Shown here piece after piece: positions 1 to 12,219 of a DNA stretch of 64,000 bases. Source of the DNA: Lytechinus variegatus (lineage: Eukaryota > Echinodermata > Echinoidea > Temnopleuroida > Toxopneustidae); assembly GCF_018143015.1 (NCBI RefSeq), contig NC_054748.1:10523967-10587966 (forward strand). The letters run 5' to 3'. A model generated the notes under the pieces. The model made no database searches, was not told the origin of the DNA, and worked only from the letters and a program-made list of their open reading frames with translations. Each line of letters opens with the position of its first letter. Positions within the stretch are counted from its first letter, which is position 1. The position numbers and the translations under genes are program-made.

Positions 1-944
1 CAAAAACGACAATACTTCACATCTCATCTAGTGCCACTATTTTGGTGTTTCTTGTTTTCAAGATTCGTGAAAATACGTTATTCAAGAATTTGTGACATAA
101 TTAGATGGTGATGCAACAATAAGTAAATATCCGAAAAACAAACTTTAAAAACTAACGTACACTTTCACCTAAAATGTTCCATAATTCACTGATGTGCTTA
201 AGACTATCCTATGGTTTCAAGATTACGGGACATCAGTCATTTTTACCCAATTTTAGAAGTCGCTTTTGACTTTTTACGAAAAACTGACCATCTTTTATAT
301 TTTTACAAATAAAAAAGATGGTCAGTTTTTCTTTTAGTCGATTTATTATTTCAGCCTTTAAACCACATAGTGTAGATTTTGTTCTCCTAATTTTGACTAT
401 GTTTAGGTGATGGAAGTCTTTTTAGACTCATTTTGAAAGCCATCTTTAAATAATAGGTAAAATGGGCAGCTTCATACCATTGTAAATAATAAAAAAGTAA
501 TATTTTAACCTTGAAACCATAATGTAGACAACAAAACCATATCTCCTAGATGGATTCTAAATAGATTATGCCAATTCTTAAGTATCAGCAGCCATTTTAG
601 ACTCCTTAATTGGAAGCTATCTTGTATTTTAGACATACGGGACCATTGATTGCCCTTGTAACTTATCCTAATGTATTACTTGACCATTTAAATCAAGGTT
701 TAGACAACATAATCATACACCCCAGGCGGATATTAAACAAACTATGTCCGTTTTTAAGGTAACAATAGCCATTTTAGACTCCAATTTCGGAAACCTTTTT
801 TGATTCTTGGACATGCTGGACCTCTGACTGTCCATGTAACTTATCCTAATTTATTACATGACCCTTTAAACCATGGTTTAAACGCCAAAATCATATACCC
901 AGGCTGATATCAAACAAACTATATCAGTTTTTTGGTCAAGGACG
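1..944. repeat. Degenerate tandem repeat, period about 175 bp (left part)
   Basis: From about position 410 a phrase recurs at roughly 165-180 bp spacing. It contains 'ccattttagactcc', then 'gaaagccatctt', a 'ttttggacat' stretch, 'ccttgtaacttgtcc' and 'aaccatggtttaaac'. Examples start near 425, 588 and 768. The same array resumes at 3577 and 5547 after two inserted elements. Bases 1-400 look like ordinary AT-rich non-coding DNA; 263-330 holds a small inverted repeat around 'aaaaactgaccatctttt'. No gene is seen. Confidence 0.6.
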
Positions 945-952
945 GCCTATAT

Positions 953-3568
953 CAGGCGCGTACGCAGGATTTTTGAAAGGGGGGGGGGGTTTCGAGCTGA
1001 TTTTTTTTTTAAATCTCCCGCCCAGTCTCTAAAAAGTGATGAGCGGGGGGGGGAGGTGATGATTTCTTTTTTCAGCGCTGCAAATAAGACAATAACATTT
1101 AAGTGGGGATGGGTATGTAACAGTGCGGTCATGACCCGCGAGCGAGCAGAAATGTTCTCGTTTTTGCGTTGAAAACATAACCTTTTTCATGTTTTTGTCA
1201 ATAGTTTGTTGGCATCATAGTCGATGCTACATGTCCTTCGGATCGTAGCACTCATGATATGGCCAACCGCGTAGCCAGGATTTCATTTTGGAGGGGGCGG
1301 TAAATGCACGCGAAGCGTGCCAACACTTACAGAGCGCACAAAGCGCGCTCCCTAGGGGGTGGGTGCAGGGAGGGGGAGTTTCCCCCTCCCTTGCGAAGCG
1401 CGAAGCTTTTAGTGTTTCATAAATTAAAATGAAAAGGAGCCGTGTCTCTTGTCTCTAGTACCTCCAATTCGGTTGACTATATTGCGATTTTGAACCTTAT
1501 TTTCAAAAGTGATTGTAAACGCACAAACGAGGTATACAATGGAGGAAATTAAAATGATAATAACTCCGCGCGAAGCGCGGAAGCTAAAGTGATTTATCCA
1601 TTTTTCTTGCCATAAAAAGGGTCCCATGAAAAGGGTAATCTCAAAGATACACTGAAACTTTCTTTGGAAAGATCAGATTTGATTACAAGCAATTTAGCAT
1701 CAGTGCATATTTTTAACTCGCAAAACAGAGGAGAAGATTGGTAGAGGAAGATATTCCTCCCCGCGATGAGCAATGAAACTCTGAAATTTCAAAGGGCGGA
1801 CGTTTCATCAAATGTAGATATCTCTAATACCCAATCGTCTCTAATTCAATTGATTTTCTAAGATTATTGAACTTCATTACAAGGAAAATAGTGCGCATAA
1901 AGTTGTAACTTCTGTGATTTATTGAAATTATCTATCTGTATAATAAAGGATGATTAATTTTTTGACTTATCCTGAAGCGCTTCATTTTGAATATAAAGAA
2001 ACTTAAGTGTCATTCAAAATTTCAAACTGAGGGCGCAAAACAGGACATGAGATGAATGTATACAGGGAAATGACATGAAGTTTAATACAATTTGATAAAA
2101 AAATATTGTACTTTTTTATTTAATACGACACGAATTCCATACCTTCCTCTTTTTAAATTAGGAACCTGTTTGCCCCCAAATTATGGTTGTTTATAGTAAT
2201 GAGCTGAAAAGCGGGAGAAGCTTACTTTATGGAGGTGACGGCAGAAACTGATATAAAGATTTTACCCGCTCGGAGCCGACCAGACCAGAAGTTGCGCGAT
2301 CAATTGAAAAAAAAGAAGATAACTTCATACATTTACTTCGTCCTACCTTACTCAAATTCATGCCCTAATGTGTACAATTTTAACTTTAACTGGCAAGAAG
2401 CACATAGCTGAGGTGGAAAAACAGGGTTAGAGAAAAGGTGGGGGAACAATGGAGAACTTCAATATTGTCATTTAACCGCGCGCAGCGCGGAAGCAAAATT
2501 CATATATGAATTTAAAGCAAGAAGAGTGAAGGAGTTTCTCTTTTGAGAAAAAAATAAAGAATAAATAGAAAAAACACAAAGCTACCTTTCTTCCCTTTCC
2601 TTCCTTCCCTTTTCCTTTTCTCCTCTCCTTTTTTCCCTTCTTTTTTTTCTTTTTGGGGACGTTTGGGGGGGGGGGCGACCGCCCCCCCTGGCTACGCGCC
2701 TGGATATGGCCTTGATCAGAACACTAGAAACTTGAGAAATGTCATGAATAATTACGAGCGAGCGGAGCAAGCGAGCCGAAATGTTTGCGTTTTTCCGTCA
2801 AAACATACAATTCTTCTCAATAGCTTGTTGGTAATGATTACATATTAGTTGATGATACATGTCCTTCTGCTCGTAAGTCTCATGATATGGCCTTGATCAA
2901 GAGACTAGAAACTTAAGAAATTTCATAAATGATTACGAGCGAGCGGAGTGAGTGAGCCGAAATTTTCGCGTTTTCCCGTCAAAACATACATTTCTTGTCA
3001 ATAGTTTGTTAGTAAATCAAGTATTAGTCGATGCTACATGTCCTTCTATTCGTAACACTCATAATACGGCCTTGAACAGGAGACTAGATACTTATGGAAT
3101 TTCATAAATTATTACAAGCGAGCGGAGCGAGCTAACCGACATTTTAGCGTTTTCCGTCATTTTGGTTTTCATATTGGTAAAACATATTTTGTAAGAAAAC
3201 GTATGTCTTTGTCTTGGTTCACTTGTATTCATAAGTATACATCATGATAATCATGTATGGCCTTGTTAATGGCGATACCGTGATCATGTCGGCGACATGC
3301 GGAAATAAAAGATATAATAAAATGGAGCTAGCGAAGCGAGCGGAAATTTTTTCTGTGTTTTTCGTCGGAAACATGAGATTCTGTTCATTATTGCTGTCAC
3401 ATTATTGGGTAGGGGAACTGTCCGTAACCAGACCAAGGAGTTATCAGGCTCTTGCCCGATAACTCCTTGACCAGACCGACCTCTGGGGAGACAAGCAAAA
3501 AAAAAAAAAGGAAACGAAAATGGGGGGTTTGAACCCCCGAACCCCCCCCCCCCTTGCGTACGCGCCTG
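953..3568. mobile_element. hAT-like non-autonomous transposon with 8-bp TSD (outer element)
   Basis: Both ends carry an inverted terminal sequence beginning CAGGCGCGTACGCA. The 8-bp direct repeat GCCTATAT flanks it at 945-952 and 3569-3576. An 8-bp duplication and a CAGG-type terminus are typical of hAT transposons. No transposase is visible. The interior holds units of about 175 bp containing ACGAGCGAGCGGAGCGAG and 'catgtccttctgctcgta' (for example 1130-1260 and 2704-3230). A second element sits inside it. Confidence 0.8.
1265..2703. mobile_element. hAT-like element nested in the outer hAT-like element
   Basis: The 8-bp repeat ATATGGCC stands on both sides (1257-1264 and 2704-2711). The ends are related inverted sequences: CCGCGTAGCCAGGATTT on the left and CCTGGCTACGCGCCTGG on the right. 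The insertion splits one 175-bp unit of the host element. The right end carries a polypyrimidine run and a G/C homopolymer block. No transposase is seen. The short open frames here are not supported as genes. Confidence 0.75.
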
Positions 3569-3838
3569 GCCTATATAGACTCCATTTTTGGAAGCCATTA
3601 TGGATTTTTGGACATAATGGAAGCAGTAACTGTCCTTGTAACTTGTCCCAATCTAATACTTGACACTTTAAACCATGTGTTATACTAAAAATATCACCAC
3701 GCGGTTATCAAACAAACAATGTCGGTATTTTATTCTCCATTTTTGCACACCTTCTTGGATTTTTTGACATGGAGGACTATAATATCTTTGTTACTTGTCC
3801 CAACGTATTTCTTGACCCATTAAACAACGGGTGAGACA
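3569..3838. repeat. Degenerate 175-bp tandem repeat (middle part)
   Basis: This segment continues the array of bases 410-944, with 'agactccatttttggaagcc' at the left and a second unit from about 3742. It lies exactly between the target duplications of the 953-3568 and 3847-5538 elements. Both elements therefore inserted into a pre-existing tandem array. Confidence 0.6.
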
Positions 3839-3846
3839 CCAACATC

Positions 3847-5538
3847 CAGGGTGATTAGACGTCCCGTATTTTCCGGGATTGTCCCGTATTTTGCTCCTGT
3901 GTCCCGGCGTCCCGACAAACCCTTCCCGGGACGCCTATTTGTCCCGTATTTCAGAATATTGAACAAAATGTAGTTAATACATTTAAAAGTGACGAACTTT
4001 CATTAAAAAACCAACAGCTGACGAAGCAGGGACAACAATTAAATCGATATTTACTGTAAACTTTTGCAAGTTCTGCGGTGATTTCTTGCTAACCCAATGC
4101 ATTGCAAACGAACTGGTCTCCTGCCTGTGTGTGGCAGGCTACTAGCTAGACATGTAGGATCGAAGCAAATTCTCAATGGTGAAACAGTCTCACATGATAA
4201 ACAGTTTTTCCACCAAAATAATCACAAAATCGGCGGGAAATTCTTATAATTATGCTATGGATTCTAAGATTAATGATTTGGAGATGTAATTGGAGGAACA
4301 AGTTATTGAGTTTTTATAGATCTAGTTGTTTCAGCTTTCGTTTTGAATCTTGGTGTGCACGCGATGCCGCGATGTAGTTTTAAGTTTAACAATAATGTTT
4401 CACTTTGAAATTTTATTCATTTCTAAAACATTTTATTTTTTAAATTTTAAAAATACATTTAAAAAACACCAAATGAAATTATGATTTTTATTAGATGACT
4501 GGATTTTTTTGTTTACTTGAATTTTGAACTTTTCCCTTTTTCTTTCTTTTCATAATATATACCCTATCCTTTCTGCTTGCCCTTTTTTGTTCCATCTATC
4601 TTTATTTCCAATACCATACTTTATCCGTATTATTTATTTTGTAATTATCTGTGTTATTGTTTGAATATTTTTTGTGTCTTTATTAATTTGAATACATCGC
4701 ACTTCGGCCTTAGCCGTGATGATGTCTTGATTTTTATTAATAAACCATTTATCTATATATTAGTTTCCTATCTTTCTTTCCTAGACATTTTCTTTTCTCT
4801 CTCTGTTCATTTTTCTTTCTTTCCTTCTTTCTCTTACTTTCCTTCTTTATCAAATATCCCTTTTTATTTCCTTCATTCTTTCTTTCCATATAATTACCTT
4901 GGCTTCCTTCTCTCTTCGACTCCTATTTCTTTTCGTTCTTTCGCTCCTTCCATTATTTTCTCTTTTTTTTCGTTCTCTCCTCCCTTCATTCTTCCCTTCC
5001 ACTCTTTCTTCCTTTCTTTATTTTTTCCCTTCTTATTCTTTTCCCTTATTCTTTCTTTCTTTCTTTTGTTTCTATCTTTCCCTTCCTTCCTTCCATTTTC
5101 TTTTTTCTTTCTTTCAAAGAATGAAGGAAACATGTTTATTTCCTTCATTATCTCTTTCCTCCTCCTTTTTCTTACCCTTTTCCCCTTTAATTCTCTCCTT
5201 TATTTTGTCTTTCAGACATTTACTCATCTCCCCTTCTTTTCTTTCTTTCTTTCTTTTTTTTCTTTCTTTCTATATTCATTTCAAAGAATGACGGAAACTT
5301 TTTTATCTCTTTTATTTCTTTCATCCTTCTTTTATTCTAACTTTCTGTTATTTTGTCTGTTTTCCTTTATTTTCTTTCCTTCTCAATCATCTCTTCTTTC
5401 TCTCCTTCATTCTTTCGTTCACCTTCCCTTCCAATTCTTTATATTTTTTTCACAAGTCTAACACTTTGTGTGGGCTTCTTTGTTGATCTTCGTTTGTCAA
5501 TTGTCCCGTATTTCATTTTGTGAAATCTGGTCACCCTG
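3847..5538. mobile_element. hAT-like element (CAGGGTGA termini) with long polypyrimidine tract
   Basis: The element begins CAGGGTGATTAGACGTCCCG and ends GAAATCTGGTCACCCTG. The 8-bp direct repeat CCAACATC flanks it at 3839-3846 and 5539-5546. 'GTCCCGTATTT' recurs near both ends. Bases 4740-5460 form a C/T-rich tract of TTTC and TTCC repeats, interrupted by a partial repeat with AAGAATGA(A/C)GGAAAC. The 294-codon open frame there encodes only Phe, Ser, Leu and Pro-rich sequence and is a composition artefact. Confidence 0.8.
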
Positions 5539-5546
5539 CCAACATC

Positions 5547-6465
5547 ATATCCCCAAAGCAGACATTAAACAAACCGTCTGATTTTAAGGGTTTTTTTTTA
5601 AATCAAAACAGCTATTTCAGACTCAAATTTTGAAAGCCATCTTGGATTTTTGGACATATTGGACCGTGAACTGTCCTTGTAACTTGTCCCGGTTTACTTC
5701 TTGACCCTTGCATATCACCAATGAATGTAACCTTAATAAAAGACCCTAAAATAAGTAATAGATGAATTGTGAATTTTTAGGATATGGCAGTCATTTTTAT
5801 GCAATCTTTGATTTTTAGGTACCCTGTGGTGTTATGTTTACTCTTTCCTTTTACCCCCTTCACAATTCAATGCATGTATGTAACGAAAAATTTGTCTGGG
5901 GTAGAGAAAGTGCCGGTTATTTTAATTTTCAGCTGATGGCGGCCATCTTAGACGCCATCTTGAAAATAACCACTTTCCCGGATCAGGATTTTGGTGAATT
6001 TTTAGTATGTTATTCCTGAGATCAAATAATACCAAAATCGTTGACAAACATTTTTTTTCCACGTTTTGGGGGTCAGAATAGAGTAAAATGAGAGTAAAAA
6101 TGGGTGTAGAATGGCGGCCATATTGTTTTTGCCAATTTGAGGATTATAACATCAAAATCAAGGTTGGCAAACAGCAAATTTGGATTCAGCGCCCTCAAAT
6201 CATGCTAAAACACTTCTAAATTCAGCGTTAACACGATTTGCCTAAGGCAGTCTACTTTTCTCAAATCTGGACCTAAGTGGATCTGTACCAATGTTAACAT
6301 GTGAAAAAATCTTCAGGATATTACAAATCATAAGTTTACAGGTTTTTTCTAAGTGTAAACTTTTTTTGATACGCACATGCATAGATAAAAATAAAAATAA
6401 AACTTTACGCTATGCCCAATTCGATCAAAAATGCATAGATAGGTATTTTTTATTATGCAGCCATG
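5547..6465. other. Non-coding; last unit of the 175-bp array, then AT-rich DNA
   Basis: Bases 5547-5720 are the last recognisable unit of the degenerate tandem array ('agactcaaattttgaaagcc', 'ccttgtaacttgtcc'). Bases 5930-6130 contain 'gatggcggccatctt' and 'aatggcggccatattg' phrases that look like dispersed repeat. No gene is seen. Confidence 0.5.
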
Positions 6466-6471
6466 AAGAGT

Positions 6472-7305
6472 TTGGTTGCAAAAGGGGTTAGGTCCACTTT
6501 GGACCATTCCGAGAAAAACCATGTTTTTTATTCTCCTTACTTACTGCAATATTCTTATGAGAAACTAAATTTTCATGATGTACTACTTCTATCATGTGAA
6601 CATAAAATTTGGTATAAATGAACCTGCCTTCAATTTTTTCTATATATTCGTTTGAAAATCATCATTGTGGACCTAACCCCTTTTGCAAGTAAACTGAAAT
6701 GAATATCCAATATATTTTGATAAAAAAGTGATTTTTCTTTACCACTTTTGTTCACACTTTCATGAAAATTTTAAATTTTGTTTGTTTTCATCAGAGCGAC
6801 TAAAAATTTAGAGGTTTTGAGACAGAAAACAATAAAATTTATGAACATTGGACCTAACCCCTTTTGACAAATGAGCTCTTCAGAAGATTTTGTTTGCAAC
6901 AGGGGTTAGGTCCACTCCCAAAAAAAAGGATTTTTTTTTTTAATCTCCCATATTGCAATATTATTATACGAAACTAAATTTTCATGAGACCTTACCATGA
7001 TATACATTAAGTTGGGTAAAACAAGAAATCTACCTGTCTTCATATTATTTTTTTATGATGTTCTTTTCCAAATTTCTGTGTGGACCCAACCCCTTTTGCA
7101 AATAAACTGAAATGAACCTATCCCCTTTTGAAAAAAAGTGATTTTCTTTGCCATTTTATTTCACTTTTTAATAGGAATTTCCACTTTTATTTGGTATCAT
7201 CATTTAGAGCTACTAACAATCTATATATTGAGATATCAAATTTGATGAAAAACTGGACCTAACCCCTTTTGCAAATGAGCTCTTCATATATTTACAAAAG
7301 ATTTT
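6472..7305 (+). repeat. Two direct tandem copies of a ~418-bp unit
   Basis: Copy 1 spans about 6472-6889 and copy 2 about 6890-7305. Each copy holds, in the same order, a 'gcaa(a/c)aggggttaggtccac' motif, 'gaaactaaattttcatga', the inverted motif 'gtggacc(t/c)aacccctttt', a 'aaactgaaatgaa' phrase, and again 'ggacctaacccctttt' followed by 'aaatgagctcttca'. The same 20-bp phrase thus occurs about six times in two orientations. No coding potential is seen. Confidence 0.75.
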
Positions 7306-7506
7306 GAGAAATTTGTGATGTGTAGGATAAAAAATTTCGTTTGTTATTGACCGGAGGAAGCTTTTTTTCTGGGGGGGGGTCAAGAGAAACGGAAAACCAA
7401 TTAAACAACAACAACAACAACAGGCCTAGTAAACCGGGAATTCCCGAAACAAAGCTCACTGCATGCACTCGATCGGCGCACACACACGTGTGTATATGTA
7501 TATGTA

Positions 7507-9692
7507 TATGGTATATGTACCGTAATGCGTATTTTTTTTTTACACCACTGCTCCGCCAAAATCCCCAGAAATACGAAAGAAACGACTCTCGGGCAAGTCT
7601 AATCTATGCGCTCTTGAAAGCAAAGCTCTCGGAATTCCCGCGTGAGATGTGTATTATGAACCCGGTGTATTAAGTTGAATGAATCATCCAAAACCACCTG
7701 AAATCATCCCGTTACCACATTATTTTCTTAAGGTTATTGTTGATATTACGGAAAAGGTTCTAAAAACCATTTTAGTTTGTAACTGAGCTGATTTTGTATT
7801 GAAAATGAATAAGATGTAAAGGATATTGTCTATTTAAAGTCTTGTGGCGAATTGAATTTGCTGAAAGTGTGGTGAGGGCACTTTATAGGTATTTTTCCTA
7901 CAGTATATATATAGGCCTCACCAGCGTCCCTACGGGGGGAGGGGCAGGGGGCAGTCTGCCCCCCCCCCCTGACGAGTCACAAACCATGCAAGGGACGTAT
8001 CCCTGCCCCCCCCCCCCCCCCCGTGAAAAATCCTAGGTACGTACGCCACTGATATAGCTAGGCTTTCTAGTATTGACTTGTTCTGAGGTTTTCCCAACCT
8101 TAAATACTTTTCAGAATCACGTACAGAGTATACATTTGCAGCAATTTGTACGTAGTGCACCTGTTGGATAAAGTTCAGTTGTAGCTGTGATCTGAGAAAG
8201 ATGAAAAGAGCCCGAAAAGAGAGGAGAAGCTATAGGGGTGGGGAGTGCGAAGGAATAGAGATAAAGGGGGAGAGCTAGGAGATACAAGGAGATTGATTTG
8301 GAAAGAAATTATATTGTGAAAAAAAATCAAAAGAAATGGGCCTTAAGCAAGAGGGGTGGGGGAATAGTCTACCCAAGCAGAAAAATCAGATGAACAAAAC
8401 GAAAACGTTCATTGGACAACTAAATATTTATGAAATTTTAATCACATAAAAATATGGGGAAATCACATGACAAATTGCTGATTTCATGAAGTCATGGATG
8501 CACCACTAACCATTCATTTTGTTTACAAATGTATTTATCATTATTTGACCAATCACATGATTTTTTTCAGAACTCGAATCAAGCCTTGTTATGTAGGCTT
8601 TCTTAAAATATAATGAACTCAAAATATTGAGCTTGACTATATTTTTATACCTTTAATCACTCAATTATTATAAATATTGAATCATAAATTCATATTTTCA
8701 AGGTTGTTAAATAGAACTATAAAGTCTGTAATAATGGAAACATGAAAAGCATATCCATCATCTAGATATCCTGGAAAAAGTTTTGAGGAAATCAAAATTT
8801 CGGAAAAAAATTACATTTTGTAGTAATGATTAATGAACTATGCTGGTTAGTCGTGCACCTATGATGTCAGCAAGTTGGTAATCGCCTAGTGATATTCATT
8901 TCATTAAAAATTCATAACATTCGTATTAGTTTTCCGATTTCCCTTTATGCCTTTTCTGTCAATTTGATTTTTCCTGTCCCGTTGAAAAAAAAGGTTTTTT
9001 GGCGTAGACTTTCCTTTAAAAAAATGAGAAAGAAAGAATTAATAGAGGCCGTAGAGAGAAGATCTTATCTGCCAAATAAAAATAATAATAATAATGATCA
9101 AAATATGACTAATATAAAATCATATTCCTAGAGCGCATATCACTGCAGAAGCAGTCCCTATGTGCTTTGTAATTATAGAGAAAAGCAAAGGTATCAAGGT
9201 GTACTTATCAATAAATACAGACCAAAGTGATTGTGCCTAATTTAATGACAACAAAATAAAGGTTTTTTGTATTGGGCAAGACCACTGTCGCCCAAATACA
9301 GAACGGAGAATGCTGGAGAGTGAGAGAGAGCTAGGGTGAGTGCTGAAGATCAGAGAGGTGAAAATTTTAGTCGACGAAGAAAAGAAATCTAGTCTATCTG
9401 CAGCTAAGAACCCTCGCTAATTCTTTGTTTCATGTATCTGAATGTCTGGAGGTGCCATAAGTGCGATTAGGTCTCTACAAACTAAACGCTTTTAAAAAGC
9501 TATATATCTATATTGAAATCATAAGGTTTGTTTTGTATGACTATTGAACGAAATCAAGATGTGCACGACGAAACGTGTGTGGTCAACGTGTTAGACTCTA
9601 GCGCGAGCCGTTTCTGTGGGGTTTTTCAATATTTTGGCGGAGCAGTGGTGTAAAAAAAAAATACGCGTACGGTATACCGGTATATCGTAAAA
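7507..9692. mobile_element. Possible DNA transposon with ~100-bp inverted ends
   Basis: Bases 7525-7605 and 9597-9670 are inverted copies sharing GCGTATTTTTTTTTTACACC, ACTGCTCCGCCAAAAT and a GACTCT/AGAGTC block. The region between is about 2 kb and has no convincing gene. It contains a small element near 7921-8050 that ends in TACGCCACTG, and inverted arms at about 8470-8530 and 8825-8890 sharing ATG(C/G)ACCACTAACCA-like sequence. No target duplication was identified for the outer pair, so it could be two independent insertions. Confidence 0.4.
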
Positions 9693-10126
9693 TGTGACCG
9701 CGCTAGCCTACGCTTTACGAGAAGTTTCGACGCTTTCATCTTAGAATCTAAGTTAGAAAAGCAAGTTTGAATTCATTCTCATCATCGGTTTTCCATCTAG
9801 TCTTTCGTAAGTTGCAGTTTAATTATCAGCTTTACAATTAGACCCCGTGGCCTTGCCGTATTCCACCCCCTAATCCTATCCCCTTTGTAGTTTGTATTTG
9901 CATGAATTATGATTTGACAGGCTTAGACTTAGTTAGTACCAGTAGTACCGTACCGTACGCTCGGAGACAGAGCCCGAGTCACGGAGCTCAGCCCCGCCGA
10001 CTGCGACGGCTAGTGCAAGATCGTGAACCGGCGGTGGATGGAAATGGTGAATACTTGCGGAGGGCTCGTGCTGTTTATAAATTGTAATATCAATCAACAT
10101 CACACTGAAAAGTACCCGTCAAGACT
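9693..10126. other. Unassigned GC-richer stretch
   Basis: Nothing firmly recognisable. Bases 9940-10075 are CpG-richer than the surroundings and lie in a 61-codon open frame with no recognisable domain. A non-coding first exon or promoter of a host gene cannot be excluded, but nothing here proves it. Confidence 0.25.
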
Positions 10127-10134
10127 TCCATATG

Positions 10135-12211
10135 CAGGGGCGGATCCAGCCTTTGCCAATAGGGGGGGCCCGGAATTTTTTCAGCCATATTTCCCCCGAT
10201 CGGCCGCTCGAATATGATTTTTGCCGGGATTTTTTGTTTCTTTGAAGGGGCTAATGGTCACTTCTTAGCTTTATTCTTATGAAACCTAAATGTATAATAC
10301 CATAACCATTATTTATATAATGCGAAGCGCGAGCTAAATTTTTTGGAAATCTTATAAACTTTTTCCTAAAAATTTTGAACATTCTGGGAATTTTTGTCTT
10401 CCTGAAAAAAAAAAGATCTGCATGCAAGTTAATAATTACTACGAACGTAAAGAGTGAGCAGAAATGAAGTGATGGAAAGGATACTGTTAAATACTTGCTT
10501 GGAATTAGCCATGAAGACGTTACACATTTTTAAAAATGAAATAATGCGAGCGCGAAGCGCGAGCCGAAATTTTTTGACATTTTTTACCTAGGGAATGGAA
10601 ATTCTTAGCACTTTTGTTTAACAGAATAGGTATATAATTAAACATGCGAGCACAAAGCGTGAGCAAGAAATTTTGAGATTTAGATCTACTGAACAAGATA
10701 CTCTATTCAATTAGTTTTGTAAATCATGAAAAGGATGAGTAAGTGGGGATCTTCCTTACATTAATAATGCGAGCGCAGAGCGCGAGCAGAAAATTTTTGT
10801 ATACGTTTTGAACTGCTCGAAATTGTACCTGTTATGGACTGCTTGCATTTAGCCATGAAGACGTTACATATTTCAACATTCAAATATTGCGAGCGCGAAG
10901 CGCGAGCTGAAAATTTTTGACCTTTTTTACCTGAATAATGGAAATGCTAAGCACTTTTTGTAATCTTGGAAGGACTCTAAGTATTTAAACTAAACTTTAT
11001 TGATGCAAGCACGAAGCGCGAGCGGAAAAATTCTGGACACTCTATTCATGTTTTGTACATCATGAAAAGGATAAGTTATTTATCCGCGAGCAGACACTTT
11101 TTGATATTGTGATCTGAAACTGGATAATGATTTAAATAGAGAACAATCTGCATATCTGAATTAACGCGTGTTTTAGGTTTCGACCTAGAATTTTGCATTC
11201 TAAGTACCTTTCTTATCATGAAAATCAATAAAGCGAGCGCAAAGCGCGAGCTAAAAATATATGATATTCCCATCTAACAAAGGGTCAATTTAAGCTCTGT
11301 ATTGCAAACAAATTGTGGGAAAATTGTGAATCGTGATGGATGACAGTTAAAAAAGAGCTGATGTATTTTATTATTATTACTTTAAGTTTTTACATAGGAC
11401 CGGAATATTATGTCATCATAAGAAAGTGATGACTATCATCCTATTTCTCTTCCTAAGTATGAGAGCGCGAAATCTGTTAATATTATGGCCAGAAAACTGG
11501 ACATTTAAAGCACTTTTGTAATTATGCATAAAATGCATGATATCTATCAATGCGAGCGGAAATCGCGAGCCGAAATTTTTGATAAACTGTCATCAAAGTA
11601 GTTTGATTTAGAAATAATATTGGGATACATAACTCACTAAGCAAAATGCTAGCGTGCAGCGCTAGCTGATACGTTTTGACAATTTGACCTGAATAGGGAA
11701 CTTTTTGAGAACTTTATGGAATACAGGAAAGTAATAGGTACCTGACAAATCAAATTTTGCGAGCGCCCAGCGCAAGCAGAAAATGATAATATTCAGACCA
11801 CAACACACACATTTTTACAGAGCACTTTTTGAAAATCAATTTGTAAATCAAACAAAATAATTAAAGTTAATATCCCAGCTGAAATATGTTTTGTATATTG
11901 ACTTCAAAGTTTGATATTTCAAGCTCCATATTGAGCAAGATATGCAAATCCCCTGAAAGACAATAAGAGCGCAAAGCGCGAGCGAAAATTTTATATCCTA
12001 ACAAATAGAATTTTCAAAAAATTATTTTCAAAGACTTCCCCTCATGTTATTTTATTCAATCATGTTCCTCCTCTTATGTTTGCCTTTCTTCTTTTCTCCT
12101 CTCTTTTCCCTTCCTTTTCTTTTTTCCTTTCTTTTTCCCTTTTTTTCTTTTTTTTGCTCCGCCAATAGGGGGGGCCCGGGCCCCTCGGGCCCCCCCCTGG
12201 ATCCGCCTATG
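10135..12211. mobile_element. hAT-like element packed with GCGAGCGCGAAGCGCGAGC repeats
   Basis: The left end reads CAGGGGCGGATCCAGCC and the right end GGATCCGCCTATG, an inverted pair. GGGGGGGCCCGG blocks are found just inside both ends. CATATG lies on both outer flanks as an imperfect target duplication. The interior is a degenerate tandem array with spacing of about 100-220 bp. Each unit is marked by GCGAGCGCGAAGCGCGAGC or a variant, near 10320, 10548, 10645, 10770, 10890, 11010, 11232, 11555, 11650, 11760 and 11970. No transposase is visible. Confidence 0.7.
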
Positions 12212-12219
12212 CATATGTC

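Noticed and set aside
4577-5461. 294-codon open frame rich in Phe, Ser, Leu and Pro
   Set aside because: It is produced by a C/T-rich low-complexity tract inside a hAT-like element; the opposite strand gives an equally meaningless Lys/Glu/Arg frame.
9902-10087. First coding exon upstream of FKBP
   Set aside because: The FKBP coding sequence already starts with a convincing ATG after a 5' acceptor, and this frame shows no family similarity; at most a non-coding exon could be here.
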